A DNA stretch of 64,000 nucleotides, taken from NCBI GenBank assembly GCA_013822735.1, contig PNKZ01000002.1:434001-498000 (forward strand), in the 5' to 3' direction. Shown here piece by piece: positions 8,974 through 17,400 of the stretch. The notes under the pieces are model-generated. The model saw only the letters and a list, made by a program, of their open reading frames with translations. It had not been told where the DNA came from and made no database searches. Source of the stretch: Pirellula sp. Its GTDB lineage: Bacteria; Planctomycetota; Planctomycetia; Pirellulales; PNKZ01. The translations under genes were made by a program, and so were the position numbers. Position 1 is the stretch's first letter. Every line of letters begins with the position of its first letter.

Positions 8974-9900
8974 ATGTTCGAAAATCTAGGACTTGGCGTC
9001 GGACTGCGAGCAGCGCACTTCGGCTATCTGCAGGAGCATTGGCCGGCAGTCGATTGGTTCGAGATTATCTCGGAAAACTTCATCGATTCCGGCGGTCGTC
9101 CGCGTTACGTGCTCGAGCAACTTGCCGAGCGCTATCCGATTGTCATGCACGGCGTGTCGCTCTCAATCGGCGGCACCGACCCGCTCGACTTGGATTACTT
9201 GGCGAAGGTTCGCAATCTTGCGTGCGCGACACGGGCCCGATGGGTGTCGGACCACGTCTGTTGGACGGGCGTCGCCGGTCGCAATACTCATGACTTGCTC
9301 CCCTTGCCGTTCAACGAAGAGTCGCTGCGCCGTACGGCCGAGCGCATTCGCACGGTACAAGACTTTTTAGAGCGGCCGCTGACGTTGGAGAACCCAAGCA
9401 GCTACGTGACGTTTCAGTCGTCGACGATGAGCGAATGGGAGTTCTTGTCGCGACTCGTCGATGAGTCGGGCTGCAAGCTTCTGCTCGACGTCAACAATGT
9501 ATACGTGTCGAGTGTGAACCACGATTTTGATGCGCTGGAGTATATTCGCCGCATCCCGCACCAAGCGGTAGTGCAGTTCCACTTGGCCGGGCATACACGA
9601 GCGGTGAGGCATTTGGTGGATACGCATGACGGGCCGGTGATCGACCCTGTGTGGGAACTCTATCGCGAGGCCCACCGTCTCACCGGCGGTGCCGCCACGC
9701 TCTTGGAATGGGATGCTCGCATCCCGGAATTCTCGGTCGTACACGCCGAGGTGCTCAAGGCCCGCGAAGTGCTGACGACGGGATTGCCGCCCCGCGTGCC
9801 GGTCGCGCCTTCACCGAACTCAGCGCCTCATGCCGACTTTGGTGACGATGAGGCGATGGTTCCGCATCCGTTGCACCATCTCACGGCCGAGGTGCTATAG
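8974..9900 (+). CDS. DUF692 multinuclear non-haem iron oxidative enzyme (MbnB/BufB-like)
   Basis: This 308-residue TIM barrel belongs to the DUF692/MNIO family (MbnB in methanobactin, BufB in bufferin synthesis). These enzymes use two or three iron atoms and O2 to modify Cys of a precursor peptide. Conserved acidic, His and Asn positions are present: H59 in [11 protein letters not shown]94 in SDH, E139 in LENPSSY, D172 in DVNN, H183, H203 and H207 in FHLAGH, H218, and E245 in LEWD. It starts at the ATG at 8974, 58 bases after the precursor, and ends 2 bases before the DUF2063 gene, so the three genes form an operon. The extra ~40 C-terminal residues, rich in Pro and His, are not part of the core fold. 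Confidence 0.93.
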   Translation: MFENLGLGVGLRAAHFGYLQEHWPAVDWFEIISENFIDSGGRPRYVLEQLAERYPIVMHGVSLSIGGTDPLDLDYLAKVRNLACATRARWVSDHVCWTGVAGRNTHDLLPLPFNEESLRRTAERIRTVQDFLERPLTLENPSSYVTFQSSTMSEWEFLSRLVDESGCKLLLDVNNVYVSSVNHDFDALEYIRRIPHQAVVQFHLAGHTRAVRHLVDTHDGPVIDPVWELYREAHRLTGGAATLLEWDARIPEFSVVHAEVLKAREVLTTGLPPRVPVAPSPNSAPHADFGDDEAMVPHPLHHLTAEVL

Positions 9901-9902
9901 AG

Positions 9903-10817
9903 ATGCCTGAGTCGGTACCTAAGAACGCTTTGTCTTCGCCGTCGCTCGACGCCTTACAGCGTTGGTTCCAAGCCGCCACGACGCATCCCGGAGGCATCAC
10001 TGCGGGTGCCCAATCCGCTCCGGCTGTTGACGCGATTCCGGCGACGACTGTTGACGAGATCGTTTGCCGGTCGTCGCGACAATCTGCGGAGGAACGCGTC
10101 GCGGTCTATGCCCAGGCGTATTGGGCTCGATTGCTCGAATGTTTACGCGAGGAGTTTCCCGTCCTTCGCGCCACGGTCGGCGAAGAGGCCTTTGATGGGT
10201 TGGCCGTCGGCTATCTCATTGCCCATCCTTCAACGAGCTATACGCTCGGCCGGCTTAGCGAGACGTTCCCGGAGTATCTGCGGTCGACAATCGCGGCTGA
10301 TTCCGGCGTCGATCCGTTCTCCGAACTCGTGGTCGACTTGGCCCGGTTGGAACGAGCCGCCAACGATGTGTTCGATGCATCGGGAGGTGAAACGCTCGGG
10401 TTTCTCACCGTGCAGCAGTTGGATCGCGTAGCCCCTGAGCAGCGAGGTGCGTTAAATCTCGCGCTGTTGCCTACTGTCCGGCTGTTGTCGTTTCACACGA
10501 ACGTGAACGACTTCTTCACCGCCATGCGTACTTCTGCCGAATCGGCGCCGACGCCGGAAATTTGTCGTACGTTCGTCGCTCTGACGCGACGTGACTACAT
10601 CGTTCGCAGGCTCTCGCTCACCGAGATGCAGTACGAGCTGCTGACGGCCATCGCAACCGGGCAGTCGTTGAGCGACGCGTTGCGTATCGTTTGCGAACGG
10701 CAAACGAGTTCGCAAATAGAGACGATAGCCGCCGCTGAACCGGTCGATTCCGAAACGTTGCGGACCTGGTTCGCCGACTGGGCACGAGTGGGCATTTTCG
10801 CGGCTTTAGAACCGTAA
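9903..10817 (+). CDS. DUF2063 MNIO partner protein (BufC/HvfC-like)
   Basis: The product has 304 residues. Its N-terminal half (~14-140) carries the DUF2063 signature, with LQRWFQAATTHP, then ERVAVYAQAYWARLLECL and EEFPVLRATVGEEAFDGLA. DUF2063 proteins bind the precursor peptide and present it to the DUF692 enzyme. The C-terminal half is weakly conserved and contains a winged-helix-like segment (LTEMQYELLTAIATGQSLSDALRIV). It starts 2 bases after the DUF692 stop and is clearly co-transcribed. No DoxX-like or cytochrome gene, often present in such clusters, follows; the next gene is an isomerase-like protein after a 127-base gap. Confidence 0.88.
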   Translation: MPESVPKNALSSPSLDALQRWFQAATTHPGGITAGAQSAPAVDAIPATTVDEIVCRSSRQSAEERVAVYAQAYWARLLECLREEFPVLRATVGEEAFDGLAVGYLIAHPSTSYTLGRLSETFPEYLRSTIAADSGVDPFSELVVDLARLERAANDVFDASGGETLGFLTVQQLDRVAPEQRGALNLALLPTVRLLSFHTNVNDFFTAMRTSAESAPTPEICRTFVALTRRDYIVRRLSLTEMQYELLTAIATGQSLSDALRIVCERQTSSQIETIAAAEPVDSETLRTWFADWARVGIFAALEP

Positions 10818-10944
10818 TTCGAGGTGGTCGGGCGGCTGGTTTTCGCGGCGTCGGCAGACGATAATGTGCGGCACGTGCGACCACGACCCTTGGTCGCCGA
10901 TTTTCATCGTTGCACATTTCGTCGTTCGACCCATCAGGTTCATT

Positions 10945-11910
10945 ATGCCGGCCTTGCCTCGACGTGATCTTCTCATGCACTCCGCCGGAATTCTGGGGGG
11001 GGCCGCATTGGCCGCCGTTGTCGGAACGTCGACCAGCACGGCTGCCGTTCCGGATTCCGTGCGACCGGCCGACGAGCCGTTTGGATACTGTCTCAACACC
11101 AGCACCATCCGCGAGAAAAAGCTCGGCATCGTCGCGGAGTTGGAGATTGCGTCGCGCGTCGGCTATCACGCCGTCGAGCCGTGGATGCGGCAGTTGGCGG
11201 AGTATGTGCAGGCGGGCGGTTCGCTCAAAGATCTCGGCAAGCGCATTCGCGACCTCGGACTAACGATCGAAAGCGCCATCGGCTTTGCGGCATGGATCGT
11301 CGACGACGACGCGGCCCGCGCGAAAGGTTTGGAAGAAGCCAAGCGCGATATGGCGGTCTTGGCGGAGATCGGCGGCAAGCGCTTAGCCGCACCGCCCGTG
11401 GGTGCGCAGAAGATCACGGGAATGGATCTGTTCGTCATCGCCGAGCGATATCGCAAGCTTCTGGAACTCGGCGACGAGATGGGCGTGGTACCGGAAGTGG
11501 AGGTCTGGGGGCATTCGCAAACGCTCGGTCGCTTGGGAGAAGCGGTGTTCGTCGCCGTAGAAAGCGGTCACCCGAAAGCGTGCCTACTGCCCGACGTGTA
11601 TCACATCTTCAAAGGAGGGAGCGATTTCACCGGACTGAAGCTCCTGAGCGGTTCGGCGATTCACGTATTCCACGTGAACGACTATCCGGCCGAACCGGCG
11701 CGCGTCGAACAGACGGACGCGCATCGCGTGTACCCCGGCGACGGCGTTGCCCCGCTTACACAAATCTTCCGCGACTTGCACGCCTCGGGTTTCAACGGCT
11801 ACCTCTCGCTTGAACTATTTAATCGCGACTATTGGCAGCAAGACCCGGAACTGGTTGCGAAGACCGGTTTGGAAAAGACGCGCGCCGCAGTCCGTAAGGC
11901 GTTCGCCTAA
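10945..11910 (+). CDS. TAT-exported sugar phosphate isomerase/epimerase-like TIM barrel
   Basis: This 321-residue protein starts with a twin-arginine signal (MPALPRRDLLMHSAG, then a hydrophobic Gly/Ala stretch) followed by an AP-endonuclease-2/xylose-isomerase-like TIM barrel. Family features include GYHAVEPWM near the first strands, VPEVEVWGHSQTLGR, LPDVYHIFKGG and HVFHVNDYPAEP, with Glu, His and Asp at expected metal-binding positions. Such proteins isomerise or epimerise sugars or inosose; the substrate here is unknown. The open frame begins at 10864, but the ATG at 10945 puts the TAT signal at the terminus. It may be transcribed with the MNIO cluster or from the 127-base gap. Confidence 0.8.
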   Translation: MPALPRRDLLMHSAGILGGAALAAVVGTSTSTAAVPDSVRPADEPFGYCLNTSTIREKKLGIVAELEIASRVGYHAVEPWMRQLAEYVQAGGSLKDLGKRIRDLGLTIESAIGFAAWIVDDDAARAKGLEEAKRDMAVLAEIGGKRLAAPPVGAQKITGMDLFVIAERYRKLLELGDEMGVVPEVEVWGHSQTLGRLGEAVFVAVESGHPKACLLPDVYHIFKGGSDFTGLKLLSGSAIHVFHVNDYPAEPARVEQTDAHRVYPGDGVAPLTQIFRDLHASGFNGYLSLELFNRDYWQQDPELVAKTGLEKTRAAVRKAFA

Positions 11911-11951
11911 GTGCCGATTCTCATCCGTTGCCGGCAGGACGCGACCGCACG

Positions 11952-13802
11952 ATGACCGCCGATTTTTCGACTCTCGCCGGTCTCCTTTGCCGCTTGCATG
12001 AAGCATTGGCGGCCCTCGAACCTGCCGCGGCATCGATCGGTGCGCCGCCTGCCGCAGACGCCGAATGGCGGCAGTTGCTCACACACAAGCTTGCCCCGCA
12101 AACGCGCGGCGACGTTCCGTTGATTGTGGCGGTCGTCGGCGGTACGAATATCGGCAAATCTGCGGTCTTCAATCAGTTGGCCGGCGACAACGCGAGCGCC
12201 GTGAGCCCCTTGGCCGCCGGTACCAAACACCCTGTCTGTCTTGCGCCCCCCGGCGCGGCCGAAGAGTTGTTGCTGCGCTCGCTCTTTCCAGGCTTTGTGC
12301 TCCGAGCTTGGGGTCAAGCCGACGACGCGCTGGGCGCCGCCGAGGAACATTGCTTATTCTGGCGAACGTGCGCCGCGCTGCCGCCGAAACTGTTGCTGCT
12401 CGATACGCCCGACGTGGATTCCGACGCCCAGGTAAATTGGCATCGGGCCGACATCGTGCGGCAAGCGTCCGACGTGTTGTTGGCCGTCGTCACGCAGCAA
12501 AAATACAATGACGCGGCAGTGAAGAAATTCTTTCGGCACGCGGCGGCGGCCGACAAGGCGATTGTTCTAGTGTTCAATCAGGTCGACCTCGCGCTCGATC
12601 GCGACGTTTGGCCGCAGTGGCTCGACGTATTCTGCCGGGAAACCGGCGCGCATCCGGTGTTTGCGTGCGTCGTGCCGTACGATCGTGCCGGCGCGGTGTC
12701 GCGGGGGCTTAAGTTCTATTCGATCGGCGTCGACGGTCGACATTTCGTCGAGTCGCCCGTCGACCTGCGCAGCGAACTTTCGGAGCTTCGTTACGATGAA
12801 CTCAAGACGCGCTCTTTGCGCGGCGCGTTACGGCAGGTCGTCGAAGGCGACGACGGAGTAGAATCGTACTTTAGCGATATCCGAGAGGCGGCGCGGCGTT
12901 TCGGCGAAGCGCGGCAGGCGATCGTCGATGCGCATCGCGTCACCACGGCTTGGCCGGGCCTGCCGGCAAGCGTCCTCGTTGCCGAGATTCAGCGTTGGTG
13001 GGATGAGCGGCGCGGCGTTTGGTCGAAGCAGATTCACGGCGTCTATCGCTCGGTAGGGCAGGCGGTTATGAAGCCGCTTAGTCGCTTGTGGAATGGAGCC
13101 GACGGGTCGTCCGACCCCTTAGAGGAGTTCCGCCGCCGCGAACGAGCGGTCATCATCGAGGGAGTCTCACGACTGCTCGACGAACTCGATCGGTTGGCGG
13201 AAGTCGGCAACGAGATTTTGCGCCCTCGTTTGAAAGCGTTACTGGGCGGCAGAGCTCGCGCGGAAACGCTTCGACGCATCGAAGCGGCCTACGAAAAACT
13301 GCCGCCGGTCGACGAGCAGTTCCGTGGTCACATCGAGGTCGAACTGGAAAAGCTGCAACGCGAATATCCTCGCGCCGCCTCGACGCTACGTTCGCTCGAC
13401 ACGGCCGCGGCATTCGCCCGACCGGCCGTCACGGTGTCGCTGGCGCTGACCGGCATCTTCCTACCGGCCGGCGACGTGCTCGGACAGACGCTTGTGCATG
13501 TCGCGGGCCAGACCGCTGGAGAGATCGCGACGGCGGTTGTCGTCACCGGAGGCGGCGAAGCGGCGGTCGGAGCGGCGGGCTCGGGGCTAAAGCATGCGGC
13601 GGGGCAACTTTTTCGTCGCCTACAGGCCGAACACGCTCGACGCCGCGCCGAGCAACTTACGGCGATCTTCGAGCGCGAGCTGCTCGGGTCGTTGCTCGAC
13701 GAGTTGGCCCGAGGCGCGGCCCTCACGGAATCCGCCTCGTTTCGCGAAGCGACGGAAACGACGAATGTTTTGCGTCGTCTTGCGGCCGCCGACCACCGCT
13801 AA
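11952..13802 (+). CDS. Dynamin-like/YcjX-type GTPase with membrane segment
   Basis: The product has 616 residues. The GTPase domain shows G1 GGTNIGKS at 63-70, G3 DTPD at 151-154 and G4 NQVD at 209-212. A long, mostly helical central part (~290-490) resembles the stalk of bacterial dynamin-like proteins. A small-residue-rich hydrophobic stretch at ~495-550 (VSLALTGIFLPAGDV onward) could insert into membranes, and the C-terminus is helical and charged. The role is unknown; membrane remodelling or a stress response is only an analogy. The ATG at 11952 is preferred to the first in-frame ATG at 11928 because it gives a compact N-terminus. It follows the isomerase by 41 bases. Confidence 0.7.
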   Translation: MTADFSTLAGLLCRLHEALAALEPAAASIGAPPAADAEWRQLLTHKLAPQTRGDVPLIVAVVGGTNIGKSAVFNQLAGDNASAVSPLAAGTKHPVCLAPPGAAEELLLRSLFPGFVLRAWGQADDALGAAEEHCLFWRTCAALPPKLLLLDTPDVDSDAQVNWHRADIVRQASDVLLAVVTQQKYNDAAVKKFFRHAAAADKAIVLVFNQVDLALDRDVWPQWLDVFCRETGAHPVFACVVPYDRAGAVSRGLKFYSIGVDGRHFVESPVDLRSELSELRYDELKTRSLRGALRQVVEGDDGVESYFSDIREAARRFGEARQAIVDAHRVTTAWPGLPASVLVAEIQRWWDERRGVWSKQIHGVYRSVGQAVMKPLSRLWNGADGSSDPLEEFRRRERAVIIEGVSRLLDELDRLAEVGNEILRPRLKALLGGRARAETLRRIEAAYEKLPPVDEQFRGHIEVELEKLQREYPRAASTLRSLDTAAAFARPAVTVSLALTGIFLPAGDVLGQTLVHVAGQTAGEIATAVVVTGGGEAAVGAAGSGLKHAAGQLFRRLQAEHARRRAEQLTAIFERELLGSLLDELARGAALTESASFREATETTNVLRRLAAADHR

Positions 13803-13811
13803 TCATTCTCG

Positions 13812-14597
13812 CTATTTCGGCGGCACGCCGAGCGATTTGCCGCCGTCGATGGCTACGCTCGTGCCGGTGACCATCACCGCCGCATCGCTCGCCAAATAGC
13901 AGATCGCCTCGGCAACCTCGTCCGGCGTGATCATGCGACGATACGCCTTGGCCAACGGGCTCGCGTCGATCATCTGATCAGCGAGCGCCGCGGGATCAAT
14001 GGCCTTCTTTAGATCGGCATTCATCATGCCGGTATCGCCCACAGGCCCCGGGCACACGGAGTTCACGCGGATCTTGTCGCGAGCATGACACAGGGCCAAG
14101 CTGCGCGTCAGGGCAATCAGCGCCCCTTTGCTGGTCGAATAAACCGGATCGTGTGCACGGGGCAGCAGACCGGCATTACTCGACACGTTAATAATGCTGC
14201 CGCCGCCGCATGCGCGCATCGGCCCAATGGCGTATTTTGCCGTGAGAAACGCGGCCTTGAAATTCGTGTCGAGGCAGCGGTCCCACTCCTCTTCCGTAAC
14301 GTCAGGAATCTGTTTCACAAGGCCGATGCCGGCGTTGTTGACGAGGATGTCGAGTCGATCGTTCGCCGCGACCGCCGTTTCGATCAGCTTGCGGACGTCG
14401 GCATCGCTGCGCACGTCGCAGACCAGCGCCGTGATGCCGAGCTTCGCAAACCGCTGATTGTTCTCTTCGCGCGATTGGATATCGCCCGCGAAGACGCGAG
14501 CACCGCCCAGCGCGAGGCGCACGGCCGTGGCGCGGCCGATGCCGTCGGCACCGCCGGTTACAACGGCCGTTCGCCCTTCAAAAGGAAGTTCGTTCAT
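13812..14597 (-). CDS. Short-chain dehydrogenase/reductase (SDR)
   Basis: This classical 261-residue SDR has the cofactor motif TGGADGIG (14-21), NNAG (~87-90), the catalytic Ser in INVSSN and the YSTSK active-site pair. The C-terminal DGGKSLG is also typical. An NAD(P)-dependent oxidoreductase of a small alcohol or ketone is expected, and the exact substrate cannot be read from sequence. Its ATG overlaps the stop of sppA by 4 bases (14594-14597), so the two are translationally coupled on the minus strand. Its stop is 9 bases from that of the convergent GTPase gene. Confidence 0.88.
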   Translation of the reverse strand: MNELPFEGRTAVVTGGADGIGRATAVRLALGGARVFAGDIQSREENNQRFAKLGITALVCDVRSDADVRKLIETAVAANDRLDILVNNAGIGLVKQIPDVTEEEWDRCLDTNFKAAFLTAKYAIGPMRACGGGSIINVSSNAGLLPRAHDPVYSTSKGALIALTRSLALCHARDKIRVNSVCPGPVGDTGMMNADLKKAIDPAALADQMIDASPLAKAYRRMITPDEVAEAICYLASDAAVMVTGTSVAIDGGKSLGVPPK

Positions 14598-15631
14598 TCG
14601 GTAGGCAATGCAAAGAGGTAGTAAGCGCGAGGCGTGGTCAGATCGAACAGCGTCGACAAGTCGGACTTCTGCATCGCGGCGGAAGCGCCCATTAACACAT
14701 CGAAAGCGGTTGACGGTTGGTGGTACCGCACCACCTTGGCCGAATCCTTATTAAGCGAGGCCAGCTCCAGCGCTCGACCGATCGCATCTTCGATAAATCC
14801 TTCCTTGTCGACGAGGCCGAGCTTCATGGCTTGTGCGGTCGTGAATACTTGACCTGTCGTCGCTTGCTTCAGTTGCTCCGGCGTAATCTTCGGCCGGCCG
14901 CTCTTCACAATGCCCTTAAACCGATCGAAGCTCTCGGTGACCAATCCTTCGAGTACCGCTTTCTCTTCGGGCGTCATCCGCTTGGTCGGGCTCCCGACCC
15001 CCTTGAGCGGCGCGCTCTTGATGGTGTCGTCTTCAATCTCCAATTTTTCCATCAGTCCGGCCACGCTGTAGTGCGGGATCAGCACGCCGATCGAGCCGGT
15101 CCAGGTCGTAGGTTCGGCGAAGATTACGTTCTCTTGCTTGCCGCAAGCCATCGCCGAGTAGTAGCCGCCGCTGGCCGCCAATGAGCCCATGCTCACGACG
15201 AGCGGCAGCTTCCGATCGTCGACGAGCTTGCGCAGATGATGATAGATGAAGTCGCTGCCGGTGACCGTTCCGCCGGGCGAGTCGATGCGCACGACCACGG
15301 CCTTCACCTCGTCGTCGGCCCGCACTTTGTCAATCTGCTTCTTCACGGCCTTGCCGTCCATGATCGTGCCGTCGATTTCGATGATCGCAACTTTCTGCGT
15401 GGCGGTCTTCGACAACGAATGGTAGCGCTCTTCCAGCTTGTTGTCGGGATCGCCCGACAGCGAGCTCGGCATGAACACGGCCGTGACCATAACCATCAGG
15501 AAGAAAGCAAATGCCAGCCACTGAAACATGGAGAAGAGGCGTGATAGCACGCTGCGGGGCTGTTGCATCGGCACGGCGATATACACGGGCTGGCCGGGGC
15601 CGGGAGGTACATAGTTGGAATACGACGACAT
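14594..15631 (-). CDS. sppA: Signal peptide peptidase SppA, short (bacillus-type) form
   Basis: This 345-residue Ser/Lys membrane protease degrades leftover signal peptides. The N-terminus is cytosolic and Pro-rich, with one membrane anchor at ~38-58 (LFSMFQWLAFAFFLMVMVTA). The S49 peptidase fold follows: VVVRIDSPGGTVTGSD, then SLAASGGYY with the nucleophile Ser in the ASGGY context, TGSIGVL, and the general-base Lys expected within KSAPLKG. The frame is open back to 15829, but the ATG at 15631 has AAGGA 8-9 bases upstream and starts just before the anchor. Length and single catalytic unit match the short SppA form, not the 600-residue E. coli form. Confidence 0.9.
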   Translation of the reverse strand: MSSYSNYVPPGPGQPVYIAVPMQQPRSVLSRLFSMFQWLAFAFFLMVMVTAVFMPSSLSGDPDNKLEERYHSLSKTATQKVAIIEIDGTIMDGKAVKKQIDKVRADDEVKAVVVRIDSPGGTVTGSDFIYHHLRKLVDDRKLPLVVSMGSLAASGGYYSAMACGKQENVIFAEPTTWTGSIGVLIPHYSVAGLMEKLEIEDDTIKSAPLKGVGSPTKRMTPEEKAVLEGLVTESFDRFKGIVKSGRPKITPEQLKQATTGQVFTTAQAMKLGLVDKEGFIEDAIGRALELASLNKDSAKVVRYHQPSTAFDVLMGASAAMQKSDLSTLFDLTTPRAYYLFALPTE

Positions 15632-15932
15632 TTCCAAATCCTTACGTGAGGGAGAGCCTGCGAACGAACGGACCACGTGAAACGCGCCCGCCGTGCGGCA
15701 TTCGGCCGATTCTATCGGGCGGGCCGGCACAGGTCCAACGGGCCGCCGGCCGGCTTCGCCGCGACGGGTGCGCGTGGGGTTGCCGCCAAGGCCCCCACGG
15801 CGGTAAGCTACGCCGTCGCTGGGCCGCACGCACGCTGGAATTGCCGGCGGCCCAGCGACCGATTTGCCTCGCGCCTCGGGCGGCTGCGCAAATCGGGTTC
15901 GCCATGTCCGAGTTCGTACTAGGGAGAGTACC
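15632..15932. other. Divergent intergenic region with inverted repeats
   Basis: These 301 bases separate sppA (minus) from the isomerase-like gene (plus). No credible gene is present. It contains a perfect 12-base inverted repeat (15816-15827 with 15847-15858, arm tcgctgggccgc) and a 7-base one at 15861-15867 with 15888-15894 (gatttgc), both just upstream of the plus gene. AGGGAGAG at 15921-15928 is a ribosome-binding site for the GTG at 15933. Divergent promoters are expected here, but no convincing -35/-10 pair was seen. Confidence 0.5.
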
Positions 15933-16688
15933 GTGTTCGTCGCAGCCTCTACGGATTGTTTTCAACAGCTTTCTTTCGACGCGGCCCTCAAGAAGATCTT
16001 CGATCTGGAATATACCCGGGTCGAGATCGTATTGCGTGAGAGCGGCAATCAATTGAAGCCGTCGCAAGTGGCCGCCGATCTGGAAAGCGCCGTCGTCGCT
16101 TGCCGCGATACGCATCGGTTGACGCCGGTTGCGTACTTCTTCGACGCCGATCCGGAAGTCGCCGACTACTACAAGCAATTCACCGCGATCTGCAAGTTGG
16201 CAAAGGCGACGAAAGTCGTCGTCGTGGCGGTGCGAGCCGGCGAGTTGGGTACGCCGTTCAACGCCGAAATCGAGCGGCTCCGCGATCTCGTAAAGATCGC
16301 AACGGTCGAAGGAGTGCTCGTCGGCCTGAAGACCGAAGCCGATCGTATGACGCAAGATCCCGACACCGCAAAGGTACTTTGCGACAACGTAAAGGGGCTC
16401 TGCCTCACGCTCGACCCGAGCCACTACCATCATGGCCCGATGTATGGCGCGAAGTACGATCACTTGTTTCCTTACGTTTGCCATACGCAACTGCGCGACT
16501 CGAATAAGAAGCACTTTCAGGTGAAAGTCGGCCAAGGGGAAATCGAATACGGCCGGATCATTTCGCATCTGCAAAAGTTCAAGTATCAGCGCGCGTTCTG
16601 CGTGAACATCGCCGACATGGAAGATCCGGAAATCGACCACCTCGGCGAAATGCGGAAGATGCGGTTGCTGTTGGACAGCCTGCTTTAA
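15933..16688 (+). CDS. Cytosolic sugar phosphate isomerase/epimerase-like TIM barrel
   Basis: The product has 251 residues and no signal peptide. The fold and motifs (EYTRVEIVL, CLTLDPSHYHHGP, FPYVCHTQLRDS, and a conserved QG/EIEYG segment) match the AP-endonuclease-2/sugar-isomerase TIM-barrel superfamily, and the Glu, Asp and His positions suggest a divalent metal site. The GTG at 15933 is preferred over the first in-frame ATG at 15864 because AGGGAGAG lies 5 bases upstream and the protein then begins at the first beta strand (VFVAAST). It stands alone between divergent sppA and the convergent signalling operon. The substrate is unknown. Confidence 0.78.
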   Translation: MFVAASTDCFQQLSFDAALKKIFDLEYTRVEIVLRESGNQLKPSQVAADLESAVVACRDTHRLTPVAYFFDADPEVADYYKQFTAICKLAKATKVVVVAVRAGELGTPFNAEIERLRDLVKIATVEGVLVGLKTEADRMTQDPDTAKVLCDNVKGLCLTLDPSHYHHGPMYGAKYDHLFPYVCHTQLRDSNKKHFQVKVGQGEIEYGRIISHLQKFKYQRAFCVNIADMEDPEIDHLGEMRKMRLLLDSLL

Positions 16689-16706
16689 GCAAATTCGCCG
16701 AAGCGG

Positions 16707-17381
16707 CTAACCCAAGAACGGCACGATCGCCAAGATCACGGCCACGACCCAGGCCGCCACGCGCCCGTTGCGCCCGGTCGATGCGACGTCGCAACGCAGT
16801 GCTACGTGGGTGATTGCCACGAGCCATATCGCCGTCAAGAACCAACGGGTCAGCTGATCGCTCCGCGCACGGCCGAGCACCTTCTGCGCTTCGGCCTGCC
16901 ATTTGTTTTGCAGCTTCGAATCGAAACGCAACTGCGTGTGCAAAAAGAGCGATTCGCCGTCGCCGGTTTTTACGTGTTCCTCCCATTGCTCGCTGATCAC
17001 TTGGTCGATGAGCTTAGCGTCGATCACGGTCGGCGGCTCACCGGGAGCCTCGGTTTGAAACGTTCCCAGGTATTCGGCAATCTTCGTACGCACGGCCGCT
17101 TCCGTGGCTTGATCGAGTGCCGTGCGCGACGACTCGGGCCCCACGAGCACTTTCGTTTCAAAAGTTCCGCCGTAGAGTCCGGCGGGGCGATCGATCCAAG
17201 CAGGACGAGGCGTCGTCGTCACAGCGGTGGGCGTCGTGGGCGCAAGTGTGACACTTGCGCCGTCCCGAACTGCCGCAGGCTTCGTCGGTTTGGAATCCAT
17301 CGCCGGTGCGCGACCGCTCTGAATTGTTAGCGCGAGAGCGAATAGGCAAGTCGCCGCGCAAATGGTCTGGGTGGTTTTCAT
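16707..17381 (-). CDS. Hypothetical membrane-anchored protein of the kinase operon
   Basis: This 224-residue protein is not recognised. It has a signal peptide (1-27, ending APAMD) and a Thr/Pro/Ala-rich linker (~30-62). A soluble helical domain follows (~65-165, including RPAGLYGGTFETKVLV). Two hydrophobic segments lie at the C-terminus (LTRWFLTAIWLVAITHVAL and VAAWVVAVILAIVPFLG). The soluble part would therefore lie outside the cytosol. It is the last gene of the minus-strand operon, 19 bases after the kinase stop, which suggests it works with the kinase's membrane domain. Its short gap and shared orientation are the only functional evidence. Confidence 0.65.
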   Translation of the reverse strand: MKTTQTICAATCLFALALTIQSGRAPAMDSKPTKPAAVRDGASVTLAPTTPTAVTTTPRPAWIDRPAGLYGGTFETKVLVGPESSRTALDQATEAAVRTKIAEYLGTFQTEAPGEPPTVIDAKLIDQVISEQWEEHVKTGDGESLFLHTQLRFDSKLQNKWQAEAQKVLGRARSDQLTRWFLTAIWLVAITHVALRCDVASTGRNGRVAAWVVAVILAIVPFLG

Positions 17382-17400
17382 TGGAGGCGGCTCCCGAGTT

